Shown here: in pieces, positions 49,840 through 63,955 of the stretch
Position numbering within the stretch: position 1 is the stretch's first letter
How the letters are laid out: every line of letters begins with the position of its first letter
Assembly: GCF_004153455.1 (NCBI RefSeq)
Contig: NZ_SDQE01000003.1
Coordinates: 310,001 to 374,000 of the forward strand
From: Allopusillimonas ginsengisoli
GTDB lineage: Bacteria > Pseudomonadota > Gammaproteobacteria > Burkholderiales > Burkholderiaceae_B
DNA length: 64,000 nt
Direction: 5' to 3'
Position numbers and translations under genes: made by a program
Notes under the pieces: generated by a model
Database searches by the model: none
The model's input: the letters and a program-made list of their open reading frames with translations, nothing else
Told to the model about the DNA's origin: nothing

Positions 49840-50156
49840 CATTAGACGAACTAAACGCATTAAAAAAAGAGGCTGATAACTTCCATTGGGAATCATGCCG
49901 AGCCAAAGAATTGAGCGACAAGCTTGCAGGCATACGTAATGGAGAGAAGCCGCTAATGGTTGCGTACAAAGAACTCGGGAACTGGAATGATCGTATTAAG
50001 AGCGCTATCGAAGGCATCATCAATGAATGCGGCCATGACCTGCTACGAATTGTGGAAATGCGCCACGATGCACACGCCAGGCTGAAAAGTGAGCAGGCCA
50101 AGCAGAAATTGGCTGTGATCTCGGCGGCATTGGGAGGCAGTCATGACAACAAATAG
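49836..50156 (+). CDS. Hypothetical helical phage protein
   Basis: 106 residues, helical and charged ('LDELNALKKEADNFHWESCRAKELSDKLAG'). Coupled to the leader peptide upstream and overlapping the next gene by 14 bases. No known family. Confidence 0.6.
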   Translation: MTLDELNALKKEADNFHWESCRAKELSDKLAGIRNGEKPLMVAYKELGNWNDRIKSAIEGIINECGHDLLRIVEMRHDAHARLKSEQAKQKLAVISAALGGSHDNK

Positions 50157-50646
50157 CGCACCGAGCGTTGAGGAACTGGCGCAGATAGTCACTGATCACC
50201 TGACCGCCGCCTATGTCTGTACCCGTGTCTGGGAGGCATGGAGCTACGGAACGATGGGGCCAGACGACTTTGTTGAGGCATCAGAAACAGAGATGGCCGA
50301 CGAGATCGCCGCCGCCATTTCTGCCCGCTATAACCAACCCGCCATGCCTTGGATCAACGTCAAGGATCAACTGCCAGCGCCGGGGGTTTCAGTCCTTGTC
50401 TTCACACCGCCACAGCCTGGCGATTACCCGGGTGATGTTCGGGTCGAATTTGACTTCATCGATCCAGATAGTGACGAGTCTTGCTGGCACAACCACAACG
50501 AACATTACGAACACTACTGCTGCGTAGCAAAAGGTGGCAGCGACGTGTCGTGGACGGGGCCATCCGAGGAAGCGCCGTATACGCACTGGATGGCGATACC
50601 GGTTCTGCCGCGCGCCACCCTCACACAACAGGAGCAAGGGAAATGA
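50143..50646 (+). CDS. DUF551-type phage protein (copy 2)
   Basis: 167 residues. C-terminal two-thirds has 'MPWINVKDQLPAPGVSVLVF' and ends 'THWMAIPVLPR', the DUF551 frame. An N-terminal helical part 'VEELAQIVTDHLTAAYVC' is extra. Coupled to the next gene by ATGA. Confidence 0.68.
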   Translation: MTTNSAPSVEELAQIVTDHLTAAYVCTRVWEAWSYGTMGPDDFVEASETEMADEIAAAISARYNQPAMPWINVKDQLPAPGVSVLVFTPPQPGDYPGDVRVEFDFIDPDSDESCWHNHNEHYEHYCCVAKGGSDVSWTGPSEEAPYTHWMAIPVLPRATLTQQEQGK

Positions 50647-50969
50647 CGCGCATGAATTTGACCCAGTTCGCAGCGATGCTGGGCCTGCCAACCTCACATG
50701 ATGTTGAATCACATATTCATGCCGGCCTGCGTAGCGCACCGACCACGAAGACATACAAACGCTGGTTCGATTCCGAGCTGCGCCGCCTGCAAGCAGGCCG
50801 GGACGAAGCAGTACGCCGGTTTCGCGCAGCGGTGACAGCGGGCGAGATCGTAGACGCTGACGCCGATGTTGATCTTGAGCGTGTGGCGCAGGGCCATCCT
50901 GACAACATATCAACGCAAGCTGCGAAGCGTTTGCTTGAAAAGCGGCGAGTTGCACAGGAGCAATCATGA
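50643..50969 (+). CDS. Hypothetical phage protein
   Basis: 108 residues, ATG 50643 overlapping the previous stop. Helical, Arg-rich ('SELRRLQAGRDEAVRRFRAAVTAGEIVDAD'). Part of a run of small coupled genes; function unknown. Confidence 0.55.
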   Translation: MTRMNLTQFAAMLGLPTSHDVESHIHAGLRSAPTTKTYKRWFDSELRRLQAGRDEAVRRFRAAVTAGEIVDADADVDLERVAQGHPDNISTQAAKRLLEKRRVAQEQS

Positions 50970-51295
50970 CAACCAAGACTGACGAACAAGAGCGAACCGC
51001 ATTTGAGACTTGGGCGAAAGGCGCAGACATGCCTCTCGGAATGTACAACGCTACTGATTACACGGACGGCGCGACACAGCTTTCATGGGACGGCTGGCAA
51101 GCAGGCCGCGCAGCAATGCGAGAGCGGCCCGCCATGCCTGCGGATGCTGAGGAAGATATCGAAGCCGCCGCAAAGACCCTAGCCGAATGCATGGATTATC
51201 CCTGGGAGTATATGCAGGAGGCGGGCCGCGTGACGATGCGAGAAAATGCACAGAGCGTCCTGAATGCCGCCCGCCGCCGCATTGAGGGGGAGTAA
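50966..51295 (+). CDS. Hypothetical early phage protein
   Basis: 109 residues. 'TAFETWAKGADMPLGMYNATDYTD' with 'SWDGWQAGRAA' is a common pattern (x-W-x-G-W-x-A-G-R) in small phage proteins of unknown function. Overlaps its upstream neighbour by 4 bases. Confidence 0.6.
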   Translation: MTTKTDEQERTAFETWAKGADMPLGMYNATDYTDGATQLSWDGWQAGRAAMRERPAMPADAEEDIEAAAKTLAECMDYPWEYMQEAGRVTMRENAQSVLNAARRRIEGE

Positions 51296-51297
51296 CC

Positions 51298-51546
51298 ATG
51301 GAAGCAACAAAATTCTTTCAAGAATACGGATACTGGCGCGACCGCGAACCTAGACTACGTGAGGTGGCCGGGGGAAATGCCACAAGCCTGTCTCTAGAAG
51401 CCGCCAACCAGATCAAGCACCTAAAAGGAGCTTTAAGCGAGCTTGCGTCCATCGTCGAGATTCACAGCCGTGCGACCAACAACAACTTCGCGTGGGCGGA
51501 GCTTGACGAGGCAAAAATCGCTCTTAGCGGTCAGCGCCGCATTTAG
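51298..51546 (+). CDS. Hypothetical phage protein
   Basis: 82 residues, ATG preceded by GGGGGAG. Helical ('SLEAANQIKHLKGALSELASIV'). Two-base gap from previous gene. Unknown function. Confidence 0.55.
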   Translation: MEATKFFQEYGYWRDREPRLREVAGGNATSLSLEAANQIKHLKGALSELASIVEIHSRATNNNFAWAELDEAKIALSGQRRI

Positions 51547-51556
51547 GGGGAGTTAC

Positions 51557-51937
51557 ATGGCTGATCTCTTTTTCCTACAAGATAGCCGCAGTTATGTCGG
51601 CAATGACATGCTTTTCTGGGCCAAGGATGGCAATGGGTACACGACCGACTTGCGAAAAGCGGAGATATACACCCGAGAACAGGCCCAGGCCCAACACAAT
51701 AGCAGGCCAACCGATATACCTTGGCCCAAGCAATACATCGACGCCAGGACACGCCCTGCTTGTGACATGCAGTACGTGAATCGAGATGATGCCCTGGCCG
51801 ACACGGGGATCACCCTGGCGCCCCAGCAAGCTATCAGCAAAGAACGGCTTCGGTGCAGCGGCTGCGGTTCATTCATTTCTGAGGCCGATTTTTGGCGCGG
51901 CGAATGCCCTCGATGCGGAGCGGACAGCAGACCATGA
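51557..51937 (+). CDS. Phage protein with C-terminal zinc ribbon
   Basis: 126 residues from ATG 51557, with GGGGGAG upstream. N-terminal 'FLQDSRSYVGNDMLFWAKDGNGYTTDLRKAEIYTREQA' is a recurring early-phage domain; the end has CSGC...CPRC (104-124), a zinc ribbon. ATGA overlap with the ASCH gene. Confidence 0.62.
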   Translation: MADLFFLQDSRSYVGNDMLFWAKDGNGYTTDLRKAEIYTREQAQAQHNSRPTDIPWPKQYIDARTRPACDMQYVNRDDALADTGITLAPQQAISKERLRCSGCGSFISEADFWRGECPRCGADSRP

Positions 51938-52206
51938 CCGACCTTATCCTGCCCCTCAAGCGCGAATATTTCGAGCAGATCAAGGCTGGCACAAAGGCCG
52001 AGGAATATCGGCTCGTAACACCTTACTGGACACGACGCCTTGACCGCCGACACTTCACGCGCCTGATTCTCACCCTCGGGTATCCCCCGAAAGACGATGC
52101 CAGTCGCAGGATTGAACTGCCGTATCGAGGCTACGAAATCAAAACAATCACACATCCGCATTTCGGTCCCGAGCCAGTGCGCGTGTATGCCATACATCTA
52201 AGGTGA
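51934..52206 (+). CDS. ASCH-domain protein
   Basis: 90 residues. 'LILPLKREYFEQIKAGTKAEEYRLVTPYWTRRL' is the ASCH signature (Lys in G-x-K). The fold binds RNA or modified nucleosides; some bacterial members are ribonucleases or N4-acetylcytidine amidohydrolases. Its phage role is unknown. Confidence 0.78.
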   Translation: MTDLILPLKREYFEQIKAGTKAEEYRLVTPYWTRRLDRRHFTRLILTLGYPPKDDASRRIELPYRGYEIKTITHPHFGPEPVRVYAIHLR

Positions 52207-52210
52207 AGAC

Positions 52211-52486
52211 ATGAACAACAAAGAGCGCGCCGCATTCCGAGAGGAAGGCGAAGTGATCATGAGCGTTTTACACGATAAGCAAGATGCCCGCATCCGTGAA
52301 GCACTCAAGCAGGCAGACAAAAGAGGTCGGCTTGGTGTCGTTGCCGCCGTCACTGGAATCGCAGGCGGCGAGCGCGAGTTGCGCAAGATCGCCCGCAAGA
52401 TGGCTGATGAAGGTTTGGTTAGGCTTTCCGAAGATCTGGGCTGGTATTTGACTATAAAGGGGCAGAATGCAGCCAGAAACCTATGA
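52211..52486 (+). CDS. Winged-helix-like small protein
   Basis: 91 residues. 'VVAAVTGIAGGERELRKIARKMADEGLVRLSEDLGWYLTIKG' has the helix-helix-wing pattern of a DNA-binding winged helix. Located just before excisionase, so a regulatory role is plausible. A short frame at 52467-52679 downstream looks like a shadow. Confidence 0.55.
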   Translation: MNNKERAAFREEGEVIMSVLHDKQDARIREALKQADKRGRLGVVAAVTGIAGGERELRKIARKMADEGLVRLSEDLGWYLTIKGQNAARNL

Positions 52487-52527
52487 TGCCCGGGCCATGA
52501 TCGCCCTCACCGCAAAGCACTGGTTAC

Positions 52528-52550
52528 AGCCCCCGAGTGGGGCTGATTTT
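52528..52550 (+). terminator. Hairpin upstream of excisionase
   Basis: AGCCCC-CGAGT-GGGGCT then GATTTT. It could weaken readthrough into xis/int unless the early transcript is antiterminated. Confidence 0.5.
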
Positions 52551-52563
52551 ATGGAGGTAAAGT

Positions 52564-52920
52564 ATGGAACTGACAGCCATACCGCCTGCACAGGCAGCAC
52601 GCCTATTAGGGATATCCCGAAGCAAAGTCTATACCTTGGCTGCACCCGAAGGGCCGATCCCTTGCGTTCGCATCGGTAGGCGCGTGATCTTCGAGATGTC
52701 CGATCTGATGGAGTACAGAGAAAAATGTCGATCTATAGAGACAAAGGCCACGGTTGTTTCGTCTTTGAATTCGACCGCTCGATTGAAAACAAGCGTGTCC
52801 GAGTTAGAAAGCGTCTTCCAAAAACTTGGAGTAAAACCCAAGCGGACGCCTTCGATCGCAAGGAGTCAGCGAGACTCTACGGCATCGCGACCGGCGTTGA
52901 GCGTCATCGGCACACCATAG
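52564..52920 (+). CDS. Excisionase-like DNA-binding protein (MerR/AlpA-type HTH)
   Basis: 118 residues; ATG 52564 after GGAGGTAAAGT. 'IPPAQAARLLGISRSKVYTLAAPEGPIPCVRIGRRVIFEMSDLMEY' is the excisionase-family helix-turn-helix with wing. The gene overlaps the integrase start by 196 bases in another frame; the part after residue 55 is Ser/Thr-rich and may be dictated by the integrase frame. Confidence 0.75.
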   Translation: MELTAIPPAQAARLLGISRSKVYTLAAPEGPIPCVRIGRRVIFEMSDLMEYREKCRSIETKATVVSSLNSTARLKTSVSELESVFQKLGVKPKRTPSIARSQRDSTASRPALSVIGTP

Positions 52921-53687
52921 AAGAAGCTGTCGTTGTCTACATCAGGGACAAGAAGCACCTGAAATCCCACCAGTCCGCGGTAGAGCATCTTGCCGCGGTA
53001 GCGTGGGCCTACGAAGGAAAGTTCATAGACGAGCTTCCCGCGGCTGCTGAAAGAATCGTGGAGGAATCGGTAGGTTATGCCGCAGCTACTCTCAGAAACC
53101 GTATCGCACTACTTCGCGCCGCGTGTCGATGGGCATGGAAAAAGCACGCCATGGCAGACCGCGATCCAGCCGAGCGCCTTCAAATTCCCGCGGTAAACAA
53201 CGAGCGCCATACCTACATCGATGTTGCGCAATTGCACAAAATCATCCGGCACTGCAAGAACCCTCACGCCAGACGCGTCATCGTGACGGCCTTTTACACT
53301 GGCATGAGGCTATCGGAAATACTGAGAGCCACCATAGAAGGCGATTTCTTTGTCGTGCTGGACACCAAAAACGGAGACTCTATCAGGCGTGTGCCGCTGC
53401 ATCCGCGGCTGGCGGCTTACCTTGAAGGGCATTGGCCTCCTGGCTGCAAGCAAAAAACCGTGCAAAAATGGTTTCAGCTTTCCAGAGACAAGGCGAGGTT
53501 GCCTGGAGTGCATTTCCACGACTTGAGGCATTCGACGGCTTCGGCGCTGATCAACGGGGATGTTGACCTGTATACGGTAGGCGTGATCCTTGGGCACAAA
53601 GACCCGCGGTCAACGAAAAGATACTCCCACCTGAACGATAAGACCCTGGCCGCGGCAATCGGCAAGATCGGGCAGAAAGTGGCCTAG
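52725..53687 (+). CDS. int: Tyrosine-recombinase integrase
   Basis: 320 residues. Catalytic residues visible: Arg195 (TGMRLSEIL), Lys215, His265 and Arg268 (HDLRH), His291 (GHKD) and Tyr300 (RYSH). The N-terminal ~55 residues are an arm-binding region. It joins the phage att core with tRNA-Ser and sits 107 bases from attR. It starts inside the xis-like gene. Confidence 0.96.
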   Translation: MSIYRDKGHGCFVFEFDRSIENKRVRVRKRLPKTWSKTQADAFDRKESARLYGIATGVERHRHTIEEAVVVYIRDKKHLKSHQSAVEHLAAVAWAYEGKFIDELPAAAERIVEESVGYAAATLRNRIALLRAACRWAWKKHAMADRDPAERLQIPAVNNERHTYIDVAQLHKIIRHCKNPHARRVIVTAFYTGMRLSEILRATIEGDFFVVLDTKNGDSIRRVPLHPRLAAYLEGHWPPGCKQKTVQKWFQLSRDKARLPGVHFHDLRHSTASALINGDVDLYTVGVILGHKDPRSTKRYSHLNDKTLAAAIGKIGQKVA

Positions 53688-53794
53688 AAAATGGTGGGGG
53701 ATTTTTTGACGGATTGGGTGGAATTCAGGGGGTTTACGGCATCAGCGGGACTCTCAAGACCCGCATAAACACTGGCTTTAGCTATCCCATACCT
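53688..53794. other. Spacer between integrase and attR
   Basis: No gene. It should hold one arm of attP (integrase and Xis sites), but I see no clear repeated arm motif. Confidence 0.4.
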
Positions 53795-53858
53795 GACTCG
53801 AAATCCGGTATACGTTTAGGCGTATCGTGAGTTCGAATCTCACCCTGTCCGCCAGAGA
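53795..53858 (+). repeat. attR core (displaced native 3' end of tRNA-Ser)
   Basis: Exact 64-bp copy of 12339-12402. It lacks the 5' half of the tRNA and cannot be functional. Being followed by a strong terminator, it is the original chromosomal 3' end. Confidence 0.95.
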
Positions 53859-53864
53859 TTCTTC

Positions 53865-53897
53865 AAAAGCCCTTGATTTTTTCAAGGGCTTTTTCTT
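53865..53897 (+). terminator. Native tRNA-Ser terminator
   Basis: AAAAGCCCTTGA (53865-53876) pairs over 12 bases with TCAAGGGCTTTT (53882-53893), then TCTTT. Separated from its tRNA by the prophage. Confidence 0.9.
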
Positions 53898-54273
53898 TGG
53901 GCTCTCCATCGTAAGCGGGGGACAAACGGTATTCATTAAACTTGTTTTGGCGAAGAACGAGCTTAATGGAAGGAATGCTGATGTCCAGTCGATTAGGGTC
54001 ACTTCAAAACGGGGGAGGTAGCATTCACTACACTCGGTTAATCACACCATTCCAACCGCATTGAGCCAGGACCCGCATGCGGTAATTCTCAAAATTCCTG
54101 AACCTCCTGCCCCGCTACCCACCTGGATGACGAACTCGAACGTTTAAGTATTTCCTGACCGCCATGGGCGCGTCCATAGGCAATAAGGCCTACAGGAAAT
54201 CCCGAGGCGAATACTCAGGGAGACTGATGGTATTTTAAAGCCACTGTCCCAGAAACAGATCCTCGGAGGGCGT
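53898..54273. other. Intergenic region with inverted repeat
   Basis: No gene supported. ATTTCCTG (54150-54157) and CAGGAAAT (54193-54200) form an 8-bp inverted repeat around a 35-base loop, in the leader of the next gene. No convincing promoter seen. Confidence 0.45.
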
Positions 54274-54558
54274 ATGACTCAGTTGAAAGTAGCTCACATC
54301 CGCGAACACGGGCGAGACCTGATCATTATTCCTTTGGACAGCAGCTTTCACGACAAGTCCCGCAATGAACGCAAGGCAGCTCTGAAAGCCATGCAGGAAT
54401 GCGTCTCGAGCGCAGGACTGGACGGAATCATCGTGCCTGTCTGGCGGGCAGGACATAATCGCTACTTCATTGCGCCAGAAGAGTGGCACAGTTTTATCAA
54501 GACACTGTCCTGGCATACGATCATTTCCAGGCTGAACAAGCTACTGGTTTGCGACTAG
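54274..54558 (+). CDS. Hypothetical chromosomal protein
   Basis: 94 residues with GGAGG 4-8 bases upstream of the ATG. 'GRDLIIIPLDSSFHDKSRNERKAALKAMQECVSSAGLDGIIVPVW' is a mixed alpha/beta pattern; no known family. Follows the prophage on the chromosome. Confidence 0.6.
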   Translation: MTQLKVAHIREHGRDLIIIPLDSSFHDKSRNERKAALKAMQECVSSAGLDGIIVPVWRAGHNRYFIAPEEWHSFIKTLSWHTIISRLNKLLVCD

Positions 54559-54717
54559 CATCGCCCGCGTCAATGGCAAGCAAACATTGCCTAGTTACTG
54601 TCATGGATATATAGTAGCAGCAGATGTCAGGTGCGTTGCTAGGGGGATCAGCCCCCAATCGGTTCGGCCTTGGCATGTCGCACCTCAGGCCCAGGCCGGC
54701 TTGCTCAAGGAGCCGCC

Positions 54718-55188
54718 ATGAATATCGAGTCCTTGCATCTGGTCGCAGACATTAACGGCGACGGATCCTATAGTCCGTGGGAAATCTGGGAAGTCGTCAA
54801 GTTCGTTTACCGTCTGCCAGGCAACCTGCTTGTCGAAGGCTTGGGCCATGTTCCCTATGTTTCCAGCCTGCTGGGCATCAAGGCGTCCGCGGCAACCGGA
54901 TACGCCAGCCTTGATGGCCTGTTCTCCGTAACGCTCTCGCTGCTCTTCTGGGTGGTTGTCCTCTTTGCCATTCTCACGCTCAGCTCTCCCACCGTCGAAG
55001 AATCCGCGCAGACAGCCGCGCGCACACCTGAAGCCGATCCATCCGAGCTTGGTCGCCGCATGCCAAACAGCGCAGCGCATATCGGCCGCGCTCACCTGCC
55101 GGTGAGCAGACCGGCGTACGCCGCAACAGGCACCCGGCAGCGCAAACGCCATCGATTGTCAGGGTTTTTGGCACGCCATGCACGATAA
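54718..55188 (+). CDS. Hypothetical membrane protein with EF-hand-like loop
   Basis: 156 residues, ATG 54718 with AAGGAG 8 bases upstream. 'DINGDGSYSPWEI' (D-x-N-x-D-G-x-x-S) resembles a calcium-binding EF loop or dockerin-like repeat. One clear membrane helix follows ('LFSVTLSLLFWVVVLFAILTL', about 68-88) and a basic C-terminal tail. Function unknown. Confidence 0.62.
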   Translation: MNIESLHLVADINGDGSYSPWEIWEVVKFVYRLPGNLLVEGLGHVPYVSSLLGIKASAATGYASLDGLFSVTLSLLFWVVVLFAILTLSSPTVEESAQTAARTPEADPSELGRRMPNSAAHIGRAHLPVSRPAYAATGTRQRKRHRLSGFLARHAR

Positions 55189-55257
55189 GCTGCCACTGCG
55201 CAGCGGGGTAGCGGCATAGTCAGGTCGCTATCCCCCTAGACTTGCATGCGGCACTGA

Positions 55258-56046
55258 TCAGCTTCCCAAGGGATGAACACCACCATCCATGGTCAGCAGC
55301 GCGCCCGTCACATAGCTGGCCCGCGCAGAAGCCAGATACAGTGCCGCATCGGCAATTTCCTCCGGACGCGCCAGACGGCCCAAGGGGATGCCATCCTCCA
55401 TGGCCCGCCGTCTTGCTTCGATGCTTTCGCCTGTGCGCGCTGCTTCGGCCTCAAGCCGGCCCTGCACGCGATCGGTCAATGTGGCGCCTGGATTGATGGC
55501 ATTCACGCGTATCCCTTTGCTGCCCCAGGCATTGGCCAGCCCGGCCGATACCAGCATCAATGCGGCATTGGCGGCGCCGCCTGGCAGATGTACCGGGCTG
55601 GCGACACGGCCACCGGCGCCGATGATATTGACGATGGCCCCTTCACAACGATCCACCATGCCTTTGAGCACGGCATCCATGGCGTTGATGTATGTGAAGT
55701 ACTTGGCATCCATGGCATCGCGCCAAGCGTCGGGCGTCAATGCAGCAGGCGCATAGCGTTTGGCGGCCCCTGCAGAATTGACCAGCACCGCGATGGGGCC
55801 GAGGTGCTGTTCGACAGTGCTCACCGCGTCTTGCGCAGCAATAGCATCACGCAAGTCTGCCGCATGGGTGTGAACCGTAAACCCGGCCTTGCCGAGCGAT
55901 GCGCTGGCTGCGCTCAGGTTCTCGCGGTTGCGCGAAACAATGGCAATGCGCGCCCCTTCACGCGCAAACGCATGCGCGCAGGCCAACCCTATGCCTTTGC
56001 TGCCACCAGTGATAAGAACAATCTTGCCATCGAGTTCCAAGTCCAT
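55258..56046 (-). CDS. SDR-fold oxidoreductase lacking the usual catalytic residues
   Basis: 262 residues from Met 56046. The cofactor motif GGSKGIG (14-20) and 'NSAGAAK' (NAG-like) are present. Where YxxxK should be, the sequence is 'LPGGAANAALMLVSAG', so Tyr and Lys are missing, and the Ser of the triad in 'IVNIIGAGG' is also absent. It may bind NAD(P) without classic SDR chemistry, or act on a special substrate. Ends in 'GALLTMDGG', as normal. Confidence 0.82.
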   Translation of the reverse strand: MDLELDGKIVLITGGSKGIGLACAHAFAREGARIAIVSRNRENLSAASASLGKAGFTVHTHAADLRDAIAAQDAVSTVEQHLGPIAVLVNSAGAAKRYAPAALTPDAWRDAMDAKYFTYINAMDAVLKGMVDRCEGAIVNIIGAGGRVASPVHLPGGAANAALMLVSAGLANAWGSKGIRVNAINPGATLTDRVQGRLEAEAARTGESIEARRRAMEDGIPLGRLARPEEIADAALYLASARASYVTGALLTMDGGVHPLGS

Positions 56047-56054
56047 ATCGATCA

Positions 56055-57401
<1,347 letters not shown>

Positions 57402-57468
57402 TTAACCAGACTAAAAGAAGGGGGTGAAGAAAAAGCCGACGCGGATGCCGGCCAGCGAATGCACTATG

Positions 57469-58908
57469 CTAAGAGCGGCGTTGCTTGTCCAGCGCGCGCA
57501 GAAAAGCCAGCTTCTCGGAGATTTTACCCTCAAGCCCGCGATCAGTCGGCTGATAGAAGCTGGTGCGCAAGCCTTCGGGAAAATAATCTTCGCCAGCCGC
57601 ATAGCCATGGGGCTCATCATGTGCGTAGCGATAGGCATGCCCATGCCCCAGTTCTTTCATGAGCTTGGTCGGCGCATTGCGCAAATGCATGGGTACGGGT
57701 GCACTGCCATGCTCCTCTGCATACCGACGGGCCAGCTTGTAGGCTTTGTAAACCGCGTTGGACTTGGCTGCACAGGCCATGTAGACCACCGCCTGCGCCA
57801 GCGCCAACTCGCCTTCAGGCGAACCCAGACGTTCGTAGATGTCGGCGCCATTCAGGGCAAGCTCAGTGGCACGCGGATCGGCCAGGCCGATATCCTCGAC
57901 GGCCATGCGCACAATCCGGCGCGACAAATAGCGGGGGTCGGCCCCGCCATCCAGCATGCGGGCAAACCAATACAAGGATGCATCGGGATCTGACCCACGC
58001 ACCGCCTTGTGCAGCGCGCTGATCTGATCATAGAAGGCATCGCCGCCCTTGTCGAACCGGCGCAGATTCTGCGACAAAGAGGTTTCCAGCCATTCACTAT
58101 CGACCAGCACACGCCCGGCGCCCAGCGCGGATTCCGCCACCACTTCGGTGGCGTTGATCAACCGGCGGGCGTCGCCATCCGCCCAACGTGCCAATTGCTC
58201 GCGCGCAGCCGCGTCGAACCGCAGCATGGGAAGATTCTCTTGTGCGCCCTGAGAGGCGGCGCCGGGTTCATCGTCTGCGCCATGGGCGCCAGTTGGATCG
58301 GCTTTGGCCGCCTCCTCGCCATCTGTGTCCTGTGCAGCGCCCGCATCGGCATTAATAATATGCAGTGCGCGATCAATCAGTTGCTGCAGCTCTTCGACGG
58401 TAAGTGACTGCAGTACATAGACCCTGGCCCGCGACAACAGCGCCGAATTGACCTCGAAGGATGGGTTTTCGGTGGTCGCTCCGATGAAGGTAAACAGTCC
58501 GCTTTCCACATAGGGCAGGAAGGCATCCTGCTGGGCCTTGTTAAAGCGGTGAACCTCGTCAACAAACAAGATGGTGCGTCTACCCTGGCCTTGGGCCACC
58601 TGGGCGACTGCTACGGCGTCGCGTATATCCTTGACACCGCCAAGCACTGCTGAAATAGCAATGAACTTTGCATCGAAGCCATCGGACATCAGGCGCGCAA
58701 GCGTGGTCTTGCCCACGCCCGGAGGCCCCCAGAAAATCATGGAATGCGGCCGCCCAGATTCAAAGGCAACCCGCAAGGGCTTGCCCGGGCCAAGCAGGTG
58801 GGCCTGGCCCACGACTTCATCCAGCGTTCTGGGACGCATGCGCTCAGCGAGTGGCGCATGCGCGCTCGCGCCGTTTGGCACTGAAAACAAATCGCCGGAA
58901 CTTGCCAT
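57469..58908 (-). CDS. rarA: Replication-associated recombination protein A (RarA/MgsA)
   Basis: 479 residues. AAA+ ATPase with Walker A 'GPPGVGKTTLA' (61-71), Walker B 'LFVDEVHRF', sensor 'GATTENPSFEVN', and the MgsA C-terminal domain ('GSDPDASLYWFARMLDGGADPRYLSRRI'). Acts at stalled forks. An acidic/Ala-rich insert of about 40 residues near 195-235 is unusual. Between serS and lolA, the usual place in Bordetella relatives. Confidence 0.95.
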   Translation of the reverse strand: MASSGDLFSVPNGASAHAPLAERMRPRTLDEVVGQAHLLGPGKPLRVAFESGRPHSMIFWGPPGVGKTTLARLMSDGFDAKFIAISAVLGGVKDIRDAVAVAQVAQGQGRRTILFVDEVHRFNKAQQDAFLPYVESGLFTFIGATTENPSFEVNSALLSRARVYVLQSLTVEELQQLIDRALHIINADAGAAQDTDGEEAAKADPTGAHGADDEPGAASQGAQENLPMLRFDAAAREQLARWADGDARRLINATEVVAESALGAGRVLVDSEWLETSLSQNLRRFDKGGDAFYDQISALHKAVRGSDPDASLYWFARMLDGGADPRYLSRRIVRMAVEDIGLADPRATELALNGADIYERLGSPEGELALAQAVVYMACAAKSNAVYKAYKLARRYAEEHGSAPVPMHLRNAPTKLMKELGHGHAYRYAHDEPHGYAAGEDYFPEGLRTSFYQPTDRGLEGKISEKLAFLRALDKQRRS

Positions 58909-58914
58909 AAAGGC

Positions 58915-59521
58915 CTACTGCATTTTTACGACGTCGACATCCGCAGGCGGTGTGAAGGAAAACGCCTTCGCATCCAATTGCGGGTTGACGACGATATCGT
59001 TTAAGTCGATACGCGTGGTTTGCCCAAAAGAATCGAGCAATTCAAGCCTGGCCGGCAATGCATTGCGAAACCCTATGTCCACGTACGAGAAGCCCGCATC
59101 CGCGCTACGCGGTGTGGCGCGCAACCAGTCCAAGCCATCCTTTGAAGGCTGGCCCGCCAGCTCGAAGTTGTCATCCAGCGAACCGGATCCGAACAGAATC
59201 GCCGCGGGCGAAGCGCCTATCGATTGGTCTACATTGCGCTCGGTGACCTGGGCCAGATCGGGATCGTACTGGTAGACCACCTTGCCATTGGACACAATAA
59301 GCTGCTCATAAGGCTTTAGGACTTCCCACTTGAACTGCCCAGGCCGCTTGAAAGAGAACTGGCCGGATTGGCGCGAACTGGCCAGCTTGTCCAGCCGTTG
59401 CTGAGTGAACTGGCCTGACGCCGAAGGCACCTCGGCAATGAACTTGCGCAACTGCGCCACGGCGTCAGCCGACCATGCTGCGAGCGGCATCGTCGCCAGC
59501 AGCGCCGCGATAAGGATTTGT

Positions 59522-59532
<11 letters not shown>
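58915..59532 (-). CDS. lolA: Outer-membrane lipoprotein carrier protein LolA
   Basis: 205 residues with signal '[22 protein letters not shown]'. '[22 protein letters not shown]' and '[22 protein letters not shown]' are the LolA strand motifs. It shuttles lipoproteins from LolCDE to LolB in the periplasm. The start overlaps the ftsK end by 11 bases. Confidence 0.95.
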
Positions 59533-63625
<4,093 letters not shown>

Positions 63626-63629
<4 letters not shown>

Positions 63630-63955
63630 GCTGGCTCTACCTCGCCATCGCCATTTCGGCCGAAATCGTAGCGACCACTGCCCTCAAGGCGACTGAAGGC
63701 TTCACTCGCCTATACCCTACCCTTATCACCGTCGCCGGCTATTCAATCGCGTTTTACTGCCTGTCGCTGGCACTGCGCGCAATCCCCGTCGGCATCGCCT
63801 ACGCCATTTGGTCCGGGGCGGGCATCGTGGCCATTTCCCTGATCGGCTATTTCGTGTTCAAACAACATCTGGATACGGCAGCTGTGATCGGCATCACACT
63901 GATTGTGGCAGGTGTATTGGTGCTGAATGTTTTTTCGAAATCATCGCTGCACTGA
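63626..63955 (+). CDS. Small multidrug resistance (SMR) transporter, EmrE/QacE-like
   Basis: 109 residues, four transmembrane helices. 'MSWLYLAIAISAEIVATTALK' has the essential Glu (residue 13) in the first helix; 'PVGIAYAIWSGAGIV' is the family signature. Exports cationic drugs in exchange for protons as a dimer. Starts in an ATGA overlap with the Smr gene. Confidence 0.93.

Larger units (their letters stand above)
12339..53858. mobile_element. Integrated temperate prophage (podovirus-like), tRNA-Ser site
   Basis: Bounded by a perfect 64-bp direct repeat made of the 3' part of tRNA-Ser. It contains integrase and excisionase at the right end, a regulatory switch, recombination and replication genes, and a full set of packaging, capsid, tail and lysis genes. 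All structural genes look full length. The genome without one att copy is about 41.5 kb, normal for a short-tailed temperate phage. Confidence 0.96.
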
